Shown: piece by piece, positions 11,142 through 23,000 of the stretch | Layout of the letters: every line of letters begins with the position of its first letter | How positions within the stretch are numbered: position 1 is the stretch's first letter | Origin: Vigna angularis | Lineage: Eukaryota > Streptophyta > Magnoliopsida > Fabales > Fabaceae | Assembly (NCBI RefSeq): GCF_016808095.1 | Contig: NC_068974.1 | Span: 17,794,001-17,858,000, forward strand | DNA length: 64,000 nucleotides | Direction of reading: 5' to 3' | Program-made: the position numbers and the translations under genes | Notes under the pieces: generated by a model | The model's database searches: none | Told to the model about the DNA's origin: nothing | What the model saw: only the letters and a program-made list of their open reading frames with translations

Positions 11142-12642
11142 GTCTCAGGAAGCAATGTCTAGTACCTCCACCAGAAGTGCTTTGGATGAAGTTCTCATAG
11201 AGCATGGTTCTCGCTATCTCTCGAAGAGTTTTGTTCTTTATTTCAACATCCCTATTTTGTTGAGGTTTTCTGAACGAGGAGAGATTACTGTATAATGTTA
11301 TTTGATTCACGAAAAATATAAAACTCTCTATATTTGAACTCAATCCCATGGGAACTTTTCATACTTGAGAAACAAAACCTTACTTCATCTATAGTCTTTT
11401 GTAGAATATCTCAAACACATAGAAATACTCACTCTTAAAAGGAAGGAAGAAAACCTAGGTATATGTTGAGAAGTCATCAACAATGACCCGACCATACCTC
11501 TTTCCTTTTAAACTTAAGGTTGTCATGAAAGTTTAAAATGTTTAGTAAGTGAAACACAACTTTTAGATTTGGAAGAACTTTTTAACGAATTCCCTTTTTA
11601 TATGCCTAACATAATATGAGTTTTCCAAGAAAGGTTAGGCAATTCTTTAACGATATTTTTCTTTGAAAGCTTTGAAATATATTTAAGATTTAGATGCCTT
11701 AGCGTTTTTTTCCATAAATATCTCTTATCGTTTTTGGACAACAGACAAGTGACCCTCCGCTTTCTAAGATCTAATGGATCCATCTTATTATAGATATTGT
11801 TCTTTTGTCATGTGTAAAGATGGTTTGTCTATTAGATAATGGTACTACACATGTGTATATTGGGCCCTTTCAATTAGCCTTTGAAGTTTTTCTTCCATGT
11901 TTACAGTTAACACTATGGTGTCCAGGTTTCGCATAATAAGAACAAAAACTTCTTTTCTTTTTATGAGAGCTTTTATTATGATCTTTCTTTCGTTGAAAAT
12001 CACACCCAAGTTCACACTTATCAAATGCATGTCTAAAGGTTGAAACCTAAAGGTTTTGAGCTTTAACTTCAGAGCTCTCAATAAATACTTTAAAATCCTT
12101 CTTACAACATGTTATCTTTTACTTAAACTCTCAGTTTTGACAATGTTTAATAATGTAATTTGTTTTAGAGTAGACACTTTCTAGCATTATGCAACTTTGT
12201 CATGTTTGAACTTTTTATTCTCAATTGCTGCTATCGAGAAAATCCTCGTAAGGGAGATCATCCTCATCTTCATCATCAATGAACAAGACGAGTTAGAATT
12301 AGAAGGAAAATCATAGATAGGATAATAATGTATGTTTTCATCTGTGTTTGCCAGTAAACACACATTTGCATGTTCTTTTATGCTAAAGTCTAAAACCCTG
12401 GGTCTAAAATCTTCCCATGTAGCCATCAGACTCTTCTTGAGTCTTGGCTTCTTCTTCATCTTTGGCACTTAAACTCCATATGCTCGGACTTCTTGCACTC
12501 ATAATAGAGCTATGTCTTATGAGAATTCTTCCTCATTTTATTTCTACGAACTTTATTTTATAATTTGGTATCACAACTTTATGCCTTAAGTGTCTGAGTG
12601 AGAGAAAAAAAAGAGAGTGAAACACTGTGTTTGAGTTCTTGT

Positions 12643-14519
12643 TGATAACGGTTGAATATACCGTTATCTGTGATTCAATTTTGATATTAAATCAACCTTT
12701 TTTAACTTAGAAACTTGCTTGAACTCATGTTTTTGCTTTAATTTTGCGAATAAGTGAGTAGAACTTATACTTTATGATTTTATAACTAAATTCCCTTAAT
12801 TTTGTAGTTAATAATGTGTCTGGAAGAATCACCAACAATATATAGAGTTGAATCGGCCATAAAAGCAAGTAAAACAACAAAAGAAAAGTGAGTTTTGGAA
12901 TGCTACCGCCAGGGCTGAGCGCCCCTGAGGGGGGATTGAGCGCCAATTTTGTCGTAGTTTTGCCCGGGCACCCTAAATGAGGGCATTGAGTGATAAATAA
13001 ATTTTTAATCCCAAAAAATAGAGTCAAAAACTTGTTAAGACCTCAGAAAGTGTACCAAATCGTATCAAGTAATAATAAATGGTAAGACTAAGTATCGTTT
13101 CCCAAGAGACTCACGACACTAAACAGTTATGTGATTACTCAACTAATTAAGACTTTAAAGAACAAATTGTGGAGTTTTTGAATGCAAATGCAATAAAATA
13201 AATATGACTGCAATTTGATTAATTGAGGTTAAACACAAGAAGAAATGGATGAAGTTGATGATATTGTTGTTGGGGTTTAGATTTCACCTAGTTTACTCTC
13301 ATGCATATATGAATTCATCTTTCTTCATTAATGTTACTGCCACTTTCTAGTTTACCTTAAACCCGATGTCTCGGTGAAGAAAGCCTAATCCTAATCACTA
13401 GTTTAGAATGTCTTGTCTCCCTAGCAATTATTCATGCATTACATTCGCAGAGAAGCTTAAAGGCAACCGATCCTCCTATTCTTATGTCTAGGTAATATTG
13501 CTTTCGAGAGAATTTCCCCAGTTCTAGATTTCCCCTTATGTGTCCATATCGACAAAATAAATGATCATGCAATTGAATGAGTTAAACAAAACATGCATAG
13601 AGTGTAGAGGAAAAACCCTAACAATTAATGAAGTAAAGCATATATAATCAAGAATCAATTCAATACATGAGAGTTTAAAAAGGTTACATCTTTCCCAAGA
13701 ACAATAAGGGTTAGCCCTCCATCGTCATGGGAAAACTAGATGAACAATGGAATGAAAGAATGGAAGAGATAGAAAAACCCGAGAAAGAGAAGAGGAGAGT
13801 TGTCATCATCCCCAAATCTACCCCCAAAGGGTGAAAAGTGTGTTTCTGTGCTCAAGCCATCAAAAGATACATTTCCTAGGACGTCCAAGTACTTAAATAG
13901 ACAAGAAAAATAACAGAAAACAGGTCCAAGCCCATAAAAATAATAGTGTCGGTGCTCGACGCTAAAATTACGCTCAACGATAGCTGCGGCACTCAAAACT
14001 GGCGCTCATCACAACTTTTTCTGCACTCTGGTTGACGGATTGACTTTTCTGCATTCCAACCATTCGGTACTTTATCTCTTCTTTCAAATCATTCCAATAG
14101 CCTACAAAATCAAGGGAATCTAGCACAAAACCATTAAATTCACCTTCAACTCTCTTATTCACAAAACTAAAGCAAAAACATGAGTTAAAGCAAGTTTCTA
14201 AGTCTAAAGGGTCTTTTTAATATCAAAATTAAGTATAAAAATAACGATTTTTCAACCATTATCACTGAGCGCCAGCGTGTTGGGTTTGAACCTGTTTTCT
14301 GTTATTTTTTGGATCTATTTAAGGACTTGGACGTCCTAGGAATTGTATATCTTGATGGCTTGAGCACAGAAACACACTTTTCACTTCTTGAAGGAAGATT
14401 TGGGATGGGGAAGCTCTCCTCTTCAGTTTCTAGGGTTTTTCTATCTCTTCCATTCCATTGTACATCTAGTTTCTCCATGATAATGAAAAATTAAATTAAA
14501 TTTGTTGTCGGGGGATGAT
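12643..14519 (+). mobile_element. Athila-type LTR, plus strand, split and 3' truncated
   Basis: Starts TGATAACGGTTGAATATACC at 12643 and runs to 13032. It resumes at 14265 with ctgagcgccagc, then tctatttaaggac and the leader-like 'ctagggtttttctatctcttcc'. It is cut off at 14519, where element C1 begins. No gag follows. Confidence 0.65.
13033..14264 (-). mobile_element. Athila-type LTR inserted in reverse inside another LTR
   Basis: In element orientation the copy runs from TGATAATGGTTGAA to GAGGTCTTAACA, 1232 bp. It sits inside the plus-strand LTR of the same broad family, giving an inverted pair that could fold back. Flanks aaact and ctgag give no target duplication, so rearrangement rather than simple insertion is possible. 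Confidence 0.65.
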
Positions 14520-15830
14520 TGATGGGGCTGTCGCGGCCCATACAAATTTAATGTGCAAATAAATGCAGTATAGTGCTAGGAAGTGACTCCTAGGTCGTCT
14601 CTCAAGGACCAAATGTGGTTGGAGACTTAGGTCAAACACGTAGTGCGGGGGGTTTGGTGAAAGTGTTTTTGTGATTAAAAATGAACTAAATTAAAACTGG
14701 AAATTAAAGACAACCAAACATAGTTGAAAACATTAAAGTAAATGAAAACATTAAACTGAACAGTCCTAAAACAAGATGTGTGAACTAATTAAAATGCAAT
14801 AGATAATAAAGAAACACGTGGTGTGATATTCAAATAGAATACTTAAGCTAACAAAGAAAGAAAACACATTATAGTGAGAATAAAGCTTTAATGGCGAATA
14901 AAGCTTTAATGGCTAAAGGGCGTTAACCAATTAAAAATGCAACGAGTAAACTAAAGGGTGAGACGCTGATTGAAGACGTCTATCAATGCATAACGCTGTA
15001 AAATGCAACCAATGAGCCAAAACGAGAGCCAAAACGAGAGTTGCTTATTGTTACCATGCACATCCATCACCGAACAACACTTAAAAAAAAATGCTTGAAC
15101 AATGAAGTGAGTCAGCTACTTTAACCTCTAAAAGCAAAATAAAGTGAATCCAAAATGTGGGTAGCGGCGTGTGCTATTTCTTCCAGGCCGTGGCATATTC
15201 AACTAAATAAATGAGCTCCTTCTAAAAGAAAATTAACGTCCCACATGCTTCTCCTGGACGTCCATCCCGAGGCCGTGCCTTTCTCCTTGCCAAGTAATCA
15301 CCTCACGGGACACTCTTCCAGCACCTAATCACCGTAATGCTTTTTTTTAAAAGAAAGTAAAACAATCCCCTGACTTGACCGTGCTGGATGCTACCTCCTC
15401 CCATCATTATTAATCACCGTGCCAATCTTACTTTATTCAATAGCGTGCTGCTGGAATGATGCATCGCTTCTCCCTGCCTCCAGCTCACTCCCGTGCACGC
15501 ACTAGTAAAAAAGAAGCTTTTTAACGCGCGGTATATGCCTCGGTTTTACTGAAACCGAAGCGTATAAAAGCGCGGTGGCATTTTCGTAGTTTTAGACAAC
15601 TTATATGCCTCGGGTATCAGTAGAACCGAAGCCAAAAAGATTTTCAACATCTGTTACGCGCCAACCGAGACATATAACCCGTATATGTTTTTAAATTTTA
15701 ATTATTTTTCAAAACTTTAGGCACCGGTTATCTTAAAACCGAGTCAGTATCCCTCTCTTACCTCACGTAAATATTAACCGAGGCATATACTCATTAATAT
15801 TACAGCTCTTCCTCTTCTGTTCTCTCACTC

Positions 15831-16007
15831 ACGCTCAGACTCTTCCTCTTCTCTCACGCTCAGACTCTTCCTCTTCTCTCACGCTCAGACTCTTCCTCTT
15901 CTCCACGCTCAGACTCTTCCTCTTCTCTCACGCTCAGACTCTTCCTCTTCTCCACGCTTAGACTCTTCCTCTTCTCTCACGCTCAGACTCTTCCTCTTCT
16001 CTCACGC
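15831..16007 (+). repeat. CT-rich minisatellite, unit 23-25 bp, about 7 copies
   Basis: Repeats of acgctcagactcttcctctt with a short ctctc or ctcc spacer inside the CACTA element. The CTCTTCC content resembles a plant 5' UTR. Confidence 0.9.
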
Positions 16008-16233
16008 GATCTCCTTCACTCTTCCTCTTCTTCTCTCTCGCTCACACGATCTCCTTCACTCTTCCTCTCCTTCACTCTTCCTCTTCTTCTCTCTCGCTCA
16101 CGCGATCTCCTTCACTCCGCCGCTCCGCCGCTCAGATCTCCTTTCAAGGTACCCTTCTCACTTTTCCTCTTCTTCTTTCTCGCTCAAATCTCCTTCTCAC
16201 AGTTCCTTTTCTTCTTCTCTCTGTTGCTTTGCC

Positions 16234-16587
16234 ATGGCTGCATCCCACCCCGCAACCCCAACCCGTCACGCCTCCCACCCCGCAACCCCAACCCCACCAC
16301 CAACCGGACACGATCTCACTCCACCAGCGGACGCGATCTCAGATCTAGTGTTGTTCGTGGACCGCCTGGTACGGCCCGTGCCAGTGGTGGAGCCGCTAGC
16401 CTAGCACCCGGTCCAGCCCCCTTCCGAGCCCTCAACCACCGTGGATGAAGCTGTTGTGGGACCGTCCGGCTCCGCTTCGAAGGCCGAGGATGGCAGCGTC
16501 AATGAGGATGAAGGCTGGGTTCTACCGATTGAAAAGGAGAGTTCTTTGTACTGGAAATGGGGGAGAAGGAAGGATGCTGGGAAATAG
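16234..16587 (+). pseudogene. Gene-like frame inside the CACTA element, function unknown
   Basis: One frame from ATG 16234 to the TAG at 16585 covers 118 codons with a single internal TAG at 16402. The N-terminal part is rich in Pro, Thr and His and includes the segment ISDLVLFVDRLVRPVPVVEP. The part after the stop is acidic and Ser/Glu-rich (SASKAEDGSVNEDEGWVLP). Local GC content is far above the neighbourhood, and the CT-rich stretch before the ATG looks like a 5' UTR. I do not recognise the protein. A captured host first exon is the simplest reading, but an ancestral CACTA gene relic is possible. Confidence 0.4.
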
Positions 16588-17549
16588 GGGCCGAGGATGG
16601 CAGCAATTTTCTTTCATTTTTTTCCATTTGTTATGCTGGATTTATTTGTTCATTGATGTATCCTACTCTGATTTGTGGTTTTATCTGCTCTGTGATGTAT
16701 CTTATTATGATTTTTGGAGTTCGTTTGTGTTTTGGAATTATAACTGAAAATGCTTGAGTTCGAATTCTTCATTGAGACATGCTCCTGTGTTAAAGGATTG
16801 AGGAAAAGACCCAGAATGGTTCTGCAGTTTTCTAAAATTTTTTTTTATTAAATTTTTTAAGATACTAACTCGGTTCAAAAGATAACCGAGGCAAAACTAG
16901 ATCTTTTTTGACCCGGTTTAGAACCGAGGCATTAAACGTATTCTTTTTACCTCGCCTCTATATGCACCGGTTGTAAAACCGGTGCGTATAAACGAAACTA
17001 ACCGATGCCATTTCTGTATATTGCACTAGTGACGTACACCTACTCCTATTTAATCACCTTGCTGCTTTTCCTTCCATCCGTGACACCACTTCTCCAACAA
17101 AATGAATGTCTCCATTTCTTTCTAAAATTAAAAATGAAAGCATTCTAGAATTTCATCCTCCTCCCAGAAACATGCTTATCCTCTTCTCTAAAAGAAATAT
17201 GGAAGCATTTGTGCTGCTACAGTAAAAATAAACCGAGAATTTCTTCCAGCTCCCCTTTTCGTGCACACCCCTTCACCCATAAACCACTGCATCCTATTCT
17301 CTAGAAAAATGAATCATCCCCCCTTTTCGTGGCGGCTGGAGCACACCTTATATGAAGGTTGAATGACCCACTGCTGCACCTGCTGGACGTAGCACGCCAA
17401 ACCTGCTCCTCTTCAGCCGTAGCCCTCCATCCTTGCTCCAACTCCTTCTCGTGTGCACACCACTTTAGCAAATAAAAGAAATGAGCTTCTAAATGACCAG
17501 CAAACCAAGAATGGAAGTGAGCTGCTGCACCATTTCTCAAATTGAAAAG

Positions 17550-20054
17550 TGTAACATCCCAAAATACAGTAATAACCATAAATTACAATTAATTACATTT
17601 CATAATCAAACAGTGCAGTCTTTATACTAAAATTCCTGTTCATAAACCAAACGGCTTTAAGTACAGAATATACTACAATACTACAGAAATAATAAGAGTC
17701 AGGGATGAACGATTTAACAAAACCAAATAACCGAACGTTCAAAAATCAAAACTAATTAACTAATATCTAAACAAACGAACGCTCTAGGGTTCGGCTTTGA
17801 CTTCCACGTCTACCAGATTCTCCTCTTCAATAACATCTTCTAGCAATGCCTCGCCTTCTGCTCACATCCACACGGATGATCATTGCATCGATAGGACGGA
17901 CGTACAGGGACGAGAGACAACACAAGGAAAAACGAAGGGTAAGCTTATGTAATTTAATTCATACATCAACATTTAAATCAAACATTTCAACAACACAAGA
18001 ATAGTTCAACACATATAAAACCATACGAAATCTATCACTAGACGCACCGTCCGGACTGTATGAATCTGTGTAGCTACAGGCGTTCTTGCACCCGGGTGAT
18101 GTAGTAACTAGGATACACTCAACAGCTGCCACCCGAGGTTAGCCCTATCCACAGTACCCCTAAGGACTAGGACCTCCGCCGTTCCCACACATGACCTACC
18201 ACCTCTACGTGAGAATGAGTACTCACGGAACATCAGGATGAACTGCCAGCATTAGCATAACCACATTCATACTTTACCAATTCCAATACTCAATACAGGA
18301 GTCGTTCCTCCCCGGAACGCTCGTTCAAAATCCAATATCACTTATTCATCTCATATAATATCCATCCTTTAAAATCTTCCACTTTATTATCATTTTCATC
18401 ATCGGTTACAAGGACCTAAAATAACGAACGTTCAACCCTCATCAGAACGAGGACGAACGATAAGAATAAGACCAACAATTCTCTCGTTCAGAACAGAAGA
18501 AGACTAAGAGAATATTTGTTAGATTTAAGAAATGGATTTAGTAAACTAAGGAAATCGGTGATGAATGGTAGTTACCACGTGAGTCAGTTAAATGAACTAA
18601 CTCTCTTGAATTCAAAATAATACTCAAGAAATAAGTCAAGTATGGAGACTTTAGACCGGATCCAATGCAAGAAGAAAATCAAGGTGTGAGGGACTATCTT
18701 TAGAATAATTCACATACGGAAGTCAAATGTCAGTAAATGACCGAACATGGAAAAAGGGAAATATTATTACAGTTGAATGAACGCTATTTTAACAAGATTG
18801 GTTATATAATAATGCGAGCGCTTGGTATAAGACCGAGCACTACTTAGGACGAATGCTAGGTATAGGACCGAGCACTACTTAGGACGAACGCTAGGTATAA
18901 GACCGAGCACTACTTAGGACGAACGCTAGGTATAAGACCGAGCACTACTTATTTTAAACTTCGAGGATGTATACATATTACTTTATTTCGGATATCTGGG
19001 TACAACTATGCTGAGCCGAATGCTCAACTTGGTATTTCACATGAGGACGCTCGTTCTCGACTAGAGTTCTCTCCAAATGAAAGAATTCCATTTTAAACAG
19101 TTTACTAGAAAACCGAACGGTAGAGGACCGTTCAATGACGAACGTACATTATCATAGTGAGAAGTTCATATTCAAATTTTCAACTATTTTCAACATATCA
19201 GTCCATACCTTATAACTTCATATCAAATATCAATTTACATACTTTATAGAATCCATACTAACAATTCATACTCCAAAATAATTACTCATATTCACATTCA
19301 TACATATCAACCATAGTCATACATATCAAACAACATACATCATACTCATTCCTTCACACAATGGACGTTCATACAATTCAACGAACATTCATGCAATATA
19401 GTCAAAACATGAGAATTAAATTAAATAAGCTTCCCTTACCTGGATTAGTGAGTGAAACTTCTAAACGTAAGATTTCGGGTTCGTCCGTCTACAGCTTTCT
19501 ACCCTCAAAGATCACTTAATCCTTCCAACTAAATCTAACCATAAAAATCAAGAATGACTTAGAATTTAACCCTTCATGCAACCAGAATTTGGCTTTGCAT
19601 GTAACAAAAGAACGTTCGACGAAGAAGAGAAACTTACCAATTTCAGAATCTGGAACTGTTCGGTTCAGATTGAAGCTTACGACGCCGGGAGTTCTTCTAT
19701 GGTCTCTGAAATGGGATCGGAGAAGGGAAGGATGAGTTACAGTAGAGAGAAGAAAAGGTTTTCTAGAGAGAAGGAGGAGAAAATGGAAGGTCTGAGTTTG
19801 GGAAGAAGAAGGTGCGTGCAGGAGAGTGGGCAGCGTTTTCAGAAAAATCATTTTTGTTTACCCCACGTCCAAACGGTCGTGCACTCTCCTATTGACACCT
19901 GCACTCCACTAACTGACTTCCGAATCTTCTACTGTGACACTTGGCGTCAGTGGTCAGATTTTTGGGTGGGTTTTTAATGATTCTGAGCAGGGTGTTGGGC
20001 GCATTAAATGAGATTAAACAGGTGGGGTTTGGGTTAAGTTTCCGAGGTCTGACA
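17550..20054 (-). repeat. 3' LTR of the Tekay element
   Basis: In element orientation it starts TGTCAGACCTCGG and ends GGGATGTTACA, 2505 bp. It contains a 35-bp tandem repeat (18814-18951) and an unusual density of CGAACG/CGTTCG words. The frames of 111 and 133 codons near 19516-19977 recur in the other LTR only because the LTRs are copies. Confidence 0.92.
18814..18951. repeat. 35-bp tandem repeat in the Tekay 3' LTR, four copies
   Basis: GACCGAGCACTACTTAGGAC with ctaggtata recurs every 35 bp. Unit anchors are at 18832, 18867, 18902 and 18937. Confidence 0.92.
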
Positions 20055-20088
20055 TTCACCCTAACTACAAAATTTTTGTCCTCGAAAA

Positions 20089-23000
20089 TTAAAACTTACC
20101 TGGAAATAGGTGAGGGTACAAGTCCTTCATGGCATCCTCCACTTCCCAAGTAGTGTCGCCAGTCTTTTCGTCCCACACCATTTTCACTAAACGAACGCCC
20201 TTTCCCTTATAGTACTTGGTGCGGTTGTCTTCAATGCGTACCGGCTGCATCTCCAGCGTTCGGTCTTGGCGAAGACGAACGTCTTCTAACTCCAGTATAT
20301 GTGAGGGGTCGGCTATGTATTTTTGGAGTTGGGAGACGTGGAAGACTGGGTGAAGGTTGGACAGTTGAGGAGGTAGTGCTAGTTCATACGCCACTGGTCC
20401 GATCTTCCTCAAGATTTGATAAGGTCCTACGAATTTTGGGGATAGCTTCTTTGGTCGCATGGCTCTGCCTACTCCCGTGGTCGGATTCAACCTAAGGAAC
20501 ACGTGATCTCCTGCAGCGAACTCCAACGGTCTTCTTCTCTTATCTGCGTAGGATTTCTGCCTGCTCCGAGACGTCTTCAACCTTTCTTGAATCAGCTTCA
20601 CCTTCTCGGTCGTTTGTTGAATTAGTTCAGGTCCGGTCAGCACTTTCTCTCCTTCTTGAAACCAACACAATGGCGTGCGGCACTTCCTTCCATAGAGAGC
20701 TTCAAACGGCGCCATTCCGATGCTAGACATGAAGCTGTTGTTGTAAGTGAACTCCACTAAAGGCAAGACTTCATCCCAGACGCCCATGTGATCCAGGACG
20801 CACGTCCTCAGTAAATCTTCCAGCGTCTGGATTGTCCTTTCAGACTGACCGTCCGTTTGAGGGTGATAAGCTGAACTCATCTGCAGTTTGCTTCCCAATT
20901 CGCCTTGCAAAGATTGCCAAAATCGAGATGTGAATCTCGTGTCTCGGTCAGAAATGATGCTCGAAGGTACTCCATGTAGACGAACGATCTCCTTAACTCT
21001 AGGTTGGTCATCGACATCTTCAAGTTGACTGCCAGGAAGTGAGCGCTCTTCGTTAGTTGATCCACAATTACCCAAATTGAATCATGATTTCTGACCGTGC
21101 GTGGTAGGTGGGTCACAAAATCCATGGAAATGCTGTCCCACTTCCATTTGGGAATCTCTAGTGGTTGCAGTAGGCCGCCCGGCCTCTGGTGCTCTGCCTT
21201 CGCTCGTTGACAAGTCAAACAAGACGCCACAAAACGAGCGATGTCATTCTTCATTCCCGGCCACCAAAATGACTTCCTGAGATCTTGATACATCTTAGTC
21301 ATGCCAGGGTGCATGCTAAGACGACTTTGGTGACCTTCTTCCAGGATGATCCGCTTTAGCTCTCCATCATTTGGAATGCACGTCCGGCCCTTATAGCGTA
21401 AGAAACCGTCCGTTCCAGTGTTAATTTCTTTGGCCTGATCAGTACCGAGCGCGTTCAGAATCTTCACCAGTTCTTCATCCTCAGATTGTTTCTCCATGAT
21501 TCTGTCGAACACATCACTGGATATCCTAAGGTTACAACATTTAATACTGTTCGGCTCTAAGTCAAACTGTAACCTTAGGTCTCTAAAGCTCTCCACCAAC
21601 TGAAGTTCTCTGACCATCATGGACGAAACGTGCACTACCTTCCTACTCAGAGCGTCCGCCACTACGTTCGCTTTCCCTGGATGGTAGAGTAACTCAAAAT
21701 CGTAGTGCTTCAAGAATTCAAGCCAATGCCTCTACCTCATGTTCAACTCCTTTTGATCAAATAAATACTTGAGGCTCTTGTGATCACTAAAGACCTGGAA
21801 CGTAGATCCGTACAAGTAATGCCTCCAGATCTTTAGTGCAAAAACGACCGCTGCCAGCTCCAGGTCGTGCGTTGGGTAATTTGTCTCGTGAATCTTCAGC
21901 TGTCGGGAAGCGTACGCTACTGCTCTCTTCTCTTGCATCAGCACACAACCCAAACCTTAGTGAGAAGCGTCGCAGTATACCTCGAACGGTTTGGCCGTGT
22001 CTGGAATAATCAGAACTGGAGCGCACGTCAATTTGTGCTTCAGCTCTTGAAAACTTTTCTGACACCGATCGATCCAAGCGAACGGTTGGTCTTTCCTGGT
22101 CAGCTGAGTTAACGGAGCTACTATCTTAGCAAATCCTTCAATAAAACGTCTGTAGTAGCCTGCAAGTCCCACGAAGCTACGAACCTCAGTGACCGAACGG
22201 GGACTCTCCCATTCCAATACCGCTCGTACCTTGGCCGGATCCACTGATATACCTCCAGCCGACACCACGTGCCCCAAGAATTGAACTTCCTTCATCCAGA
22301 ACTCACATTTTGATAACTTAGCATACAACTCTTTTTCCCTTAGTATACCAAGTACAATTCTCAAGTGCTCCTCATGTTCGTCTTGAGTCTTGGAGTAGAT
22401 GAGGATATCATCTATGAAGACGACCACAAATTTGTCCAAGTAAGGTCCGAATATACCATTCATATAATCCATGAAGATTGCTGGCGCGTTCGTTACACCG
22501 AACGACATTACTACATACTCATAGTGTCCGTAACGAGATCTGAAAGTAGTCTTCTGGATGTCTTCCTCCTTAACTCTGATTTGATGATATCCAGATCGCA
22601 AGTCAATCTTCGAGAATATTGTGGCCCCATGCAGTTGATCCAGCAAATCATCTATCCTTGGCAATGGGTACTTATTCTTGATGGTCAACTTGTTTAATTG
22701 TCTGTAATCAATACAAAGCCGAGAGCTGCCATCCTTCTTCCTTACTAAGAGAACAGGCACTCCCCAGGGGGATACGCTCGGCCTGATAAACTGCTTGTCC
22801 ATCAACTCTTAAATCTGATTCTTGAGTTCAGCTAACTCTGCAGGCGACATACGATAAGGCTGAACGGAGATGGGTGTTGCGGTCGTCACCAAGTCGATCG
22901 TGAACTCAACCTCACGAGTAGGAGGTAGTCTAGGCATTTCTTCCGGAAAGACATCAGGGAACTCATCCACAACCGATCGTCCTCCACCGAGTTCGCTACT

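Larger units (their letters stand above)
8690..12640 (-). pseudogene. Decayed Ty1/copia gag-pol (SIRE/Maximus-like), split by an LTR
   Basis: Read on the minus strand, the pieces are colinear with copia gag-pol. A gag remnant lies at 12187-12468, with SLMATWEDF. A CCHC-like knuckle near 11910 has its second Cys changed to Tyr. The pre-integrase region at 11598-11783 has KKTLRHLNLKYISKLSKK. Integrase core fragments lie at 11143-11600. After the inserted LTR (9844-11141) come the integrase C-terminal part (KNVFLGYSNISKG, near 9590) and reverse transcriptase (KTLYGLKQASR and FIEEDVYVK, near 8760-8900). Stops and frameshifts occur throughout, so it cannot encode protein. Neither of its own LTRs was recognised. 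The stretch 9000-9480 is poorly conserved. Confidence 0.72.
15500..17031. mobile_element. Non-autonomous CACTA (En/Spm-type) transposon
   Basis: Both ends read CACTAGT inward (CACTAGTAAAAAAG and CACTAGTGCAATATAC), flanked by the 3-bp duplication ACG (15497-15499 and 17032-17034). The terminal roughly 250 bp on each side contain many short direct and inverted copies of ACCGAGGCATATA-like words, typical of CACTA subterminal repeats. No TNP2-type transposase is present. The middle holds a CT-rich minisatellite and a gene-like reading frame. Confidence 0.88.

Noticed and set aside
19516..19977. Frames of 111 and 133 codons conserved between the two Tekay LTRs (also 26757-27218)
   Set aside because: Shared only because the LTRs are copies of each other; they run on opposite strands over the same bases and lack recognisable protein features.
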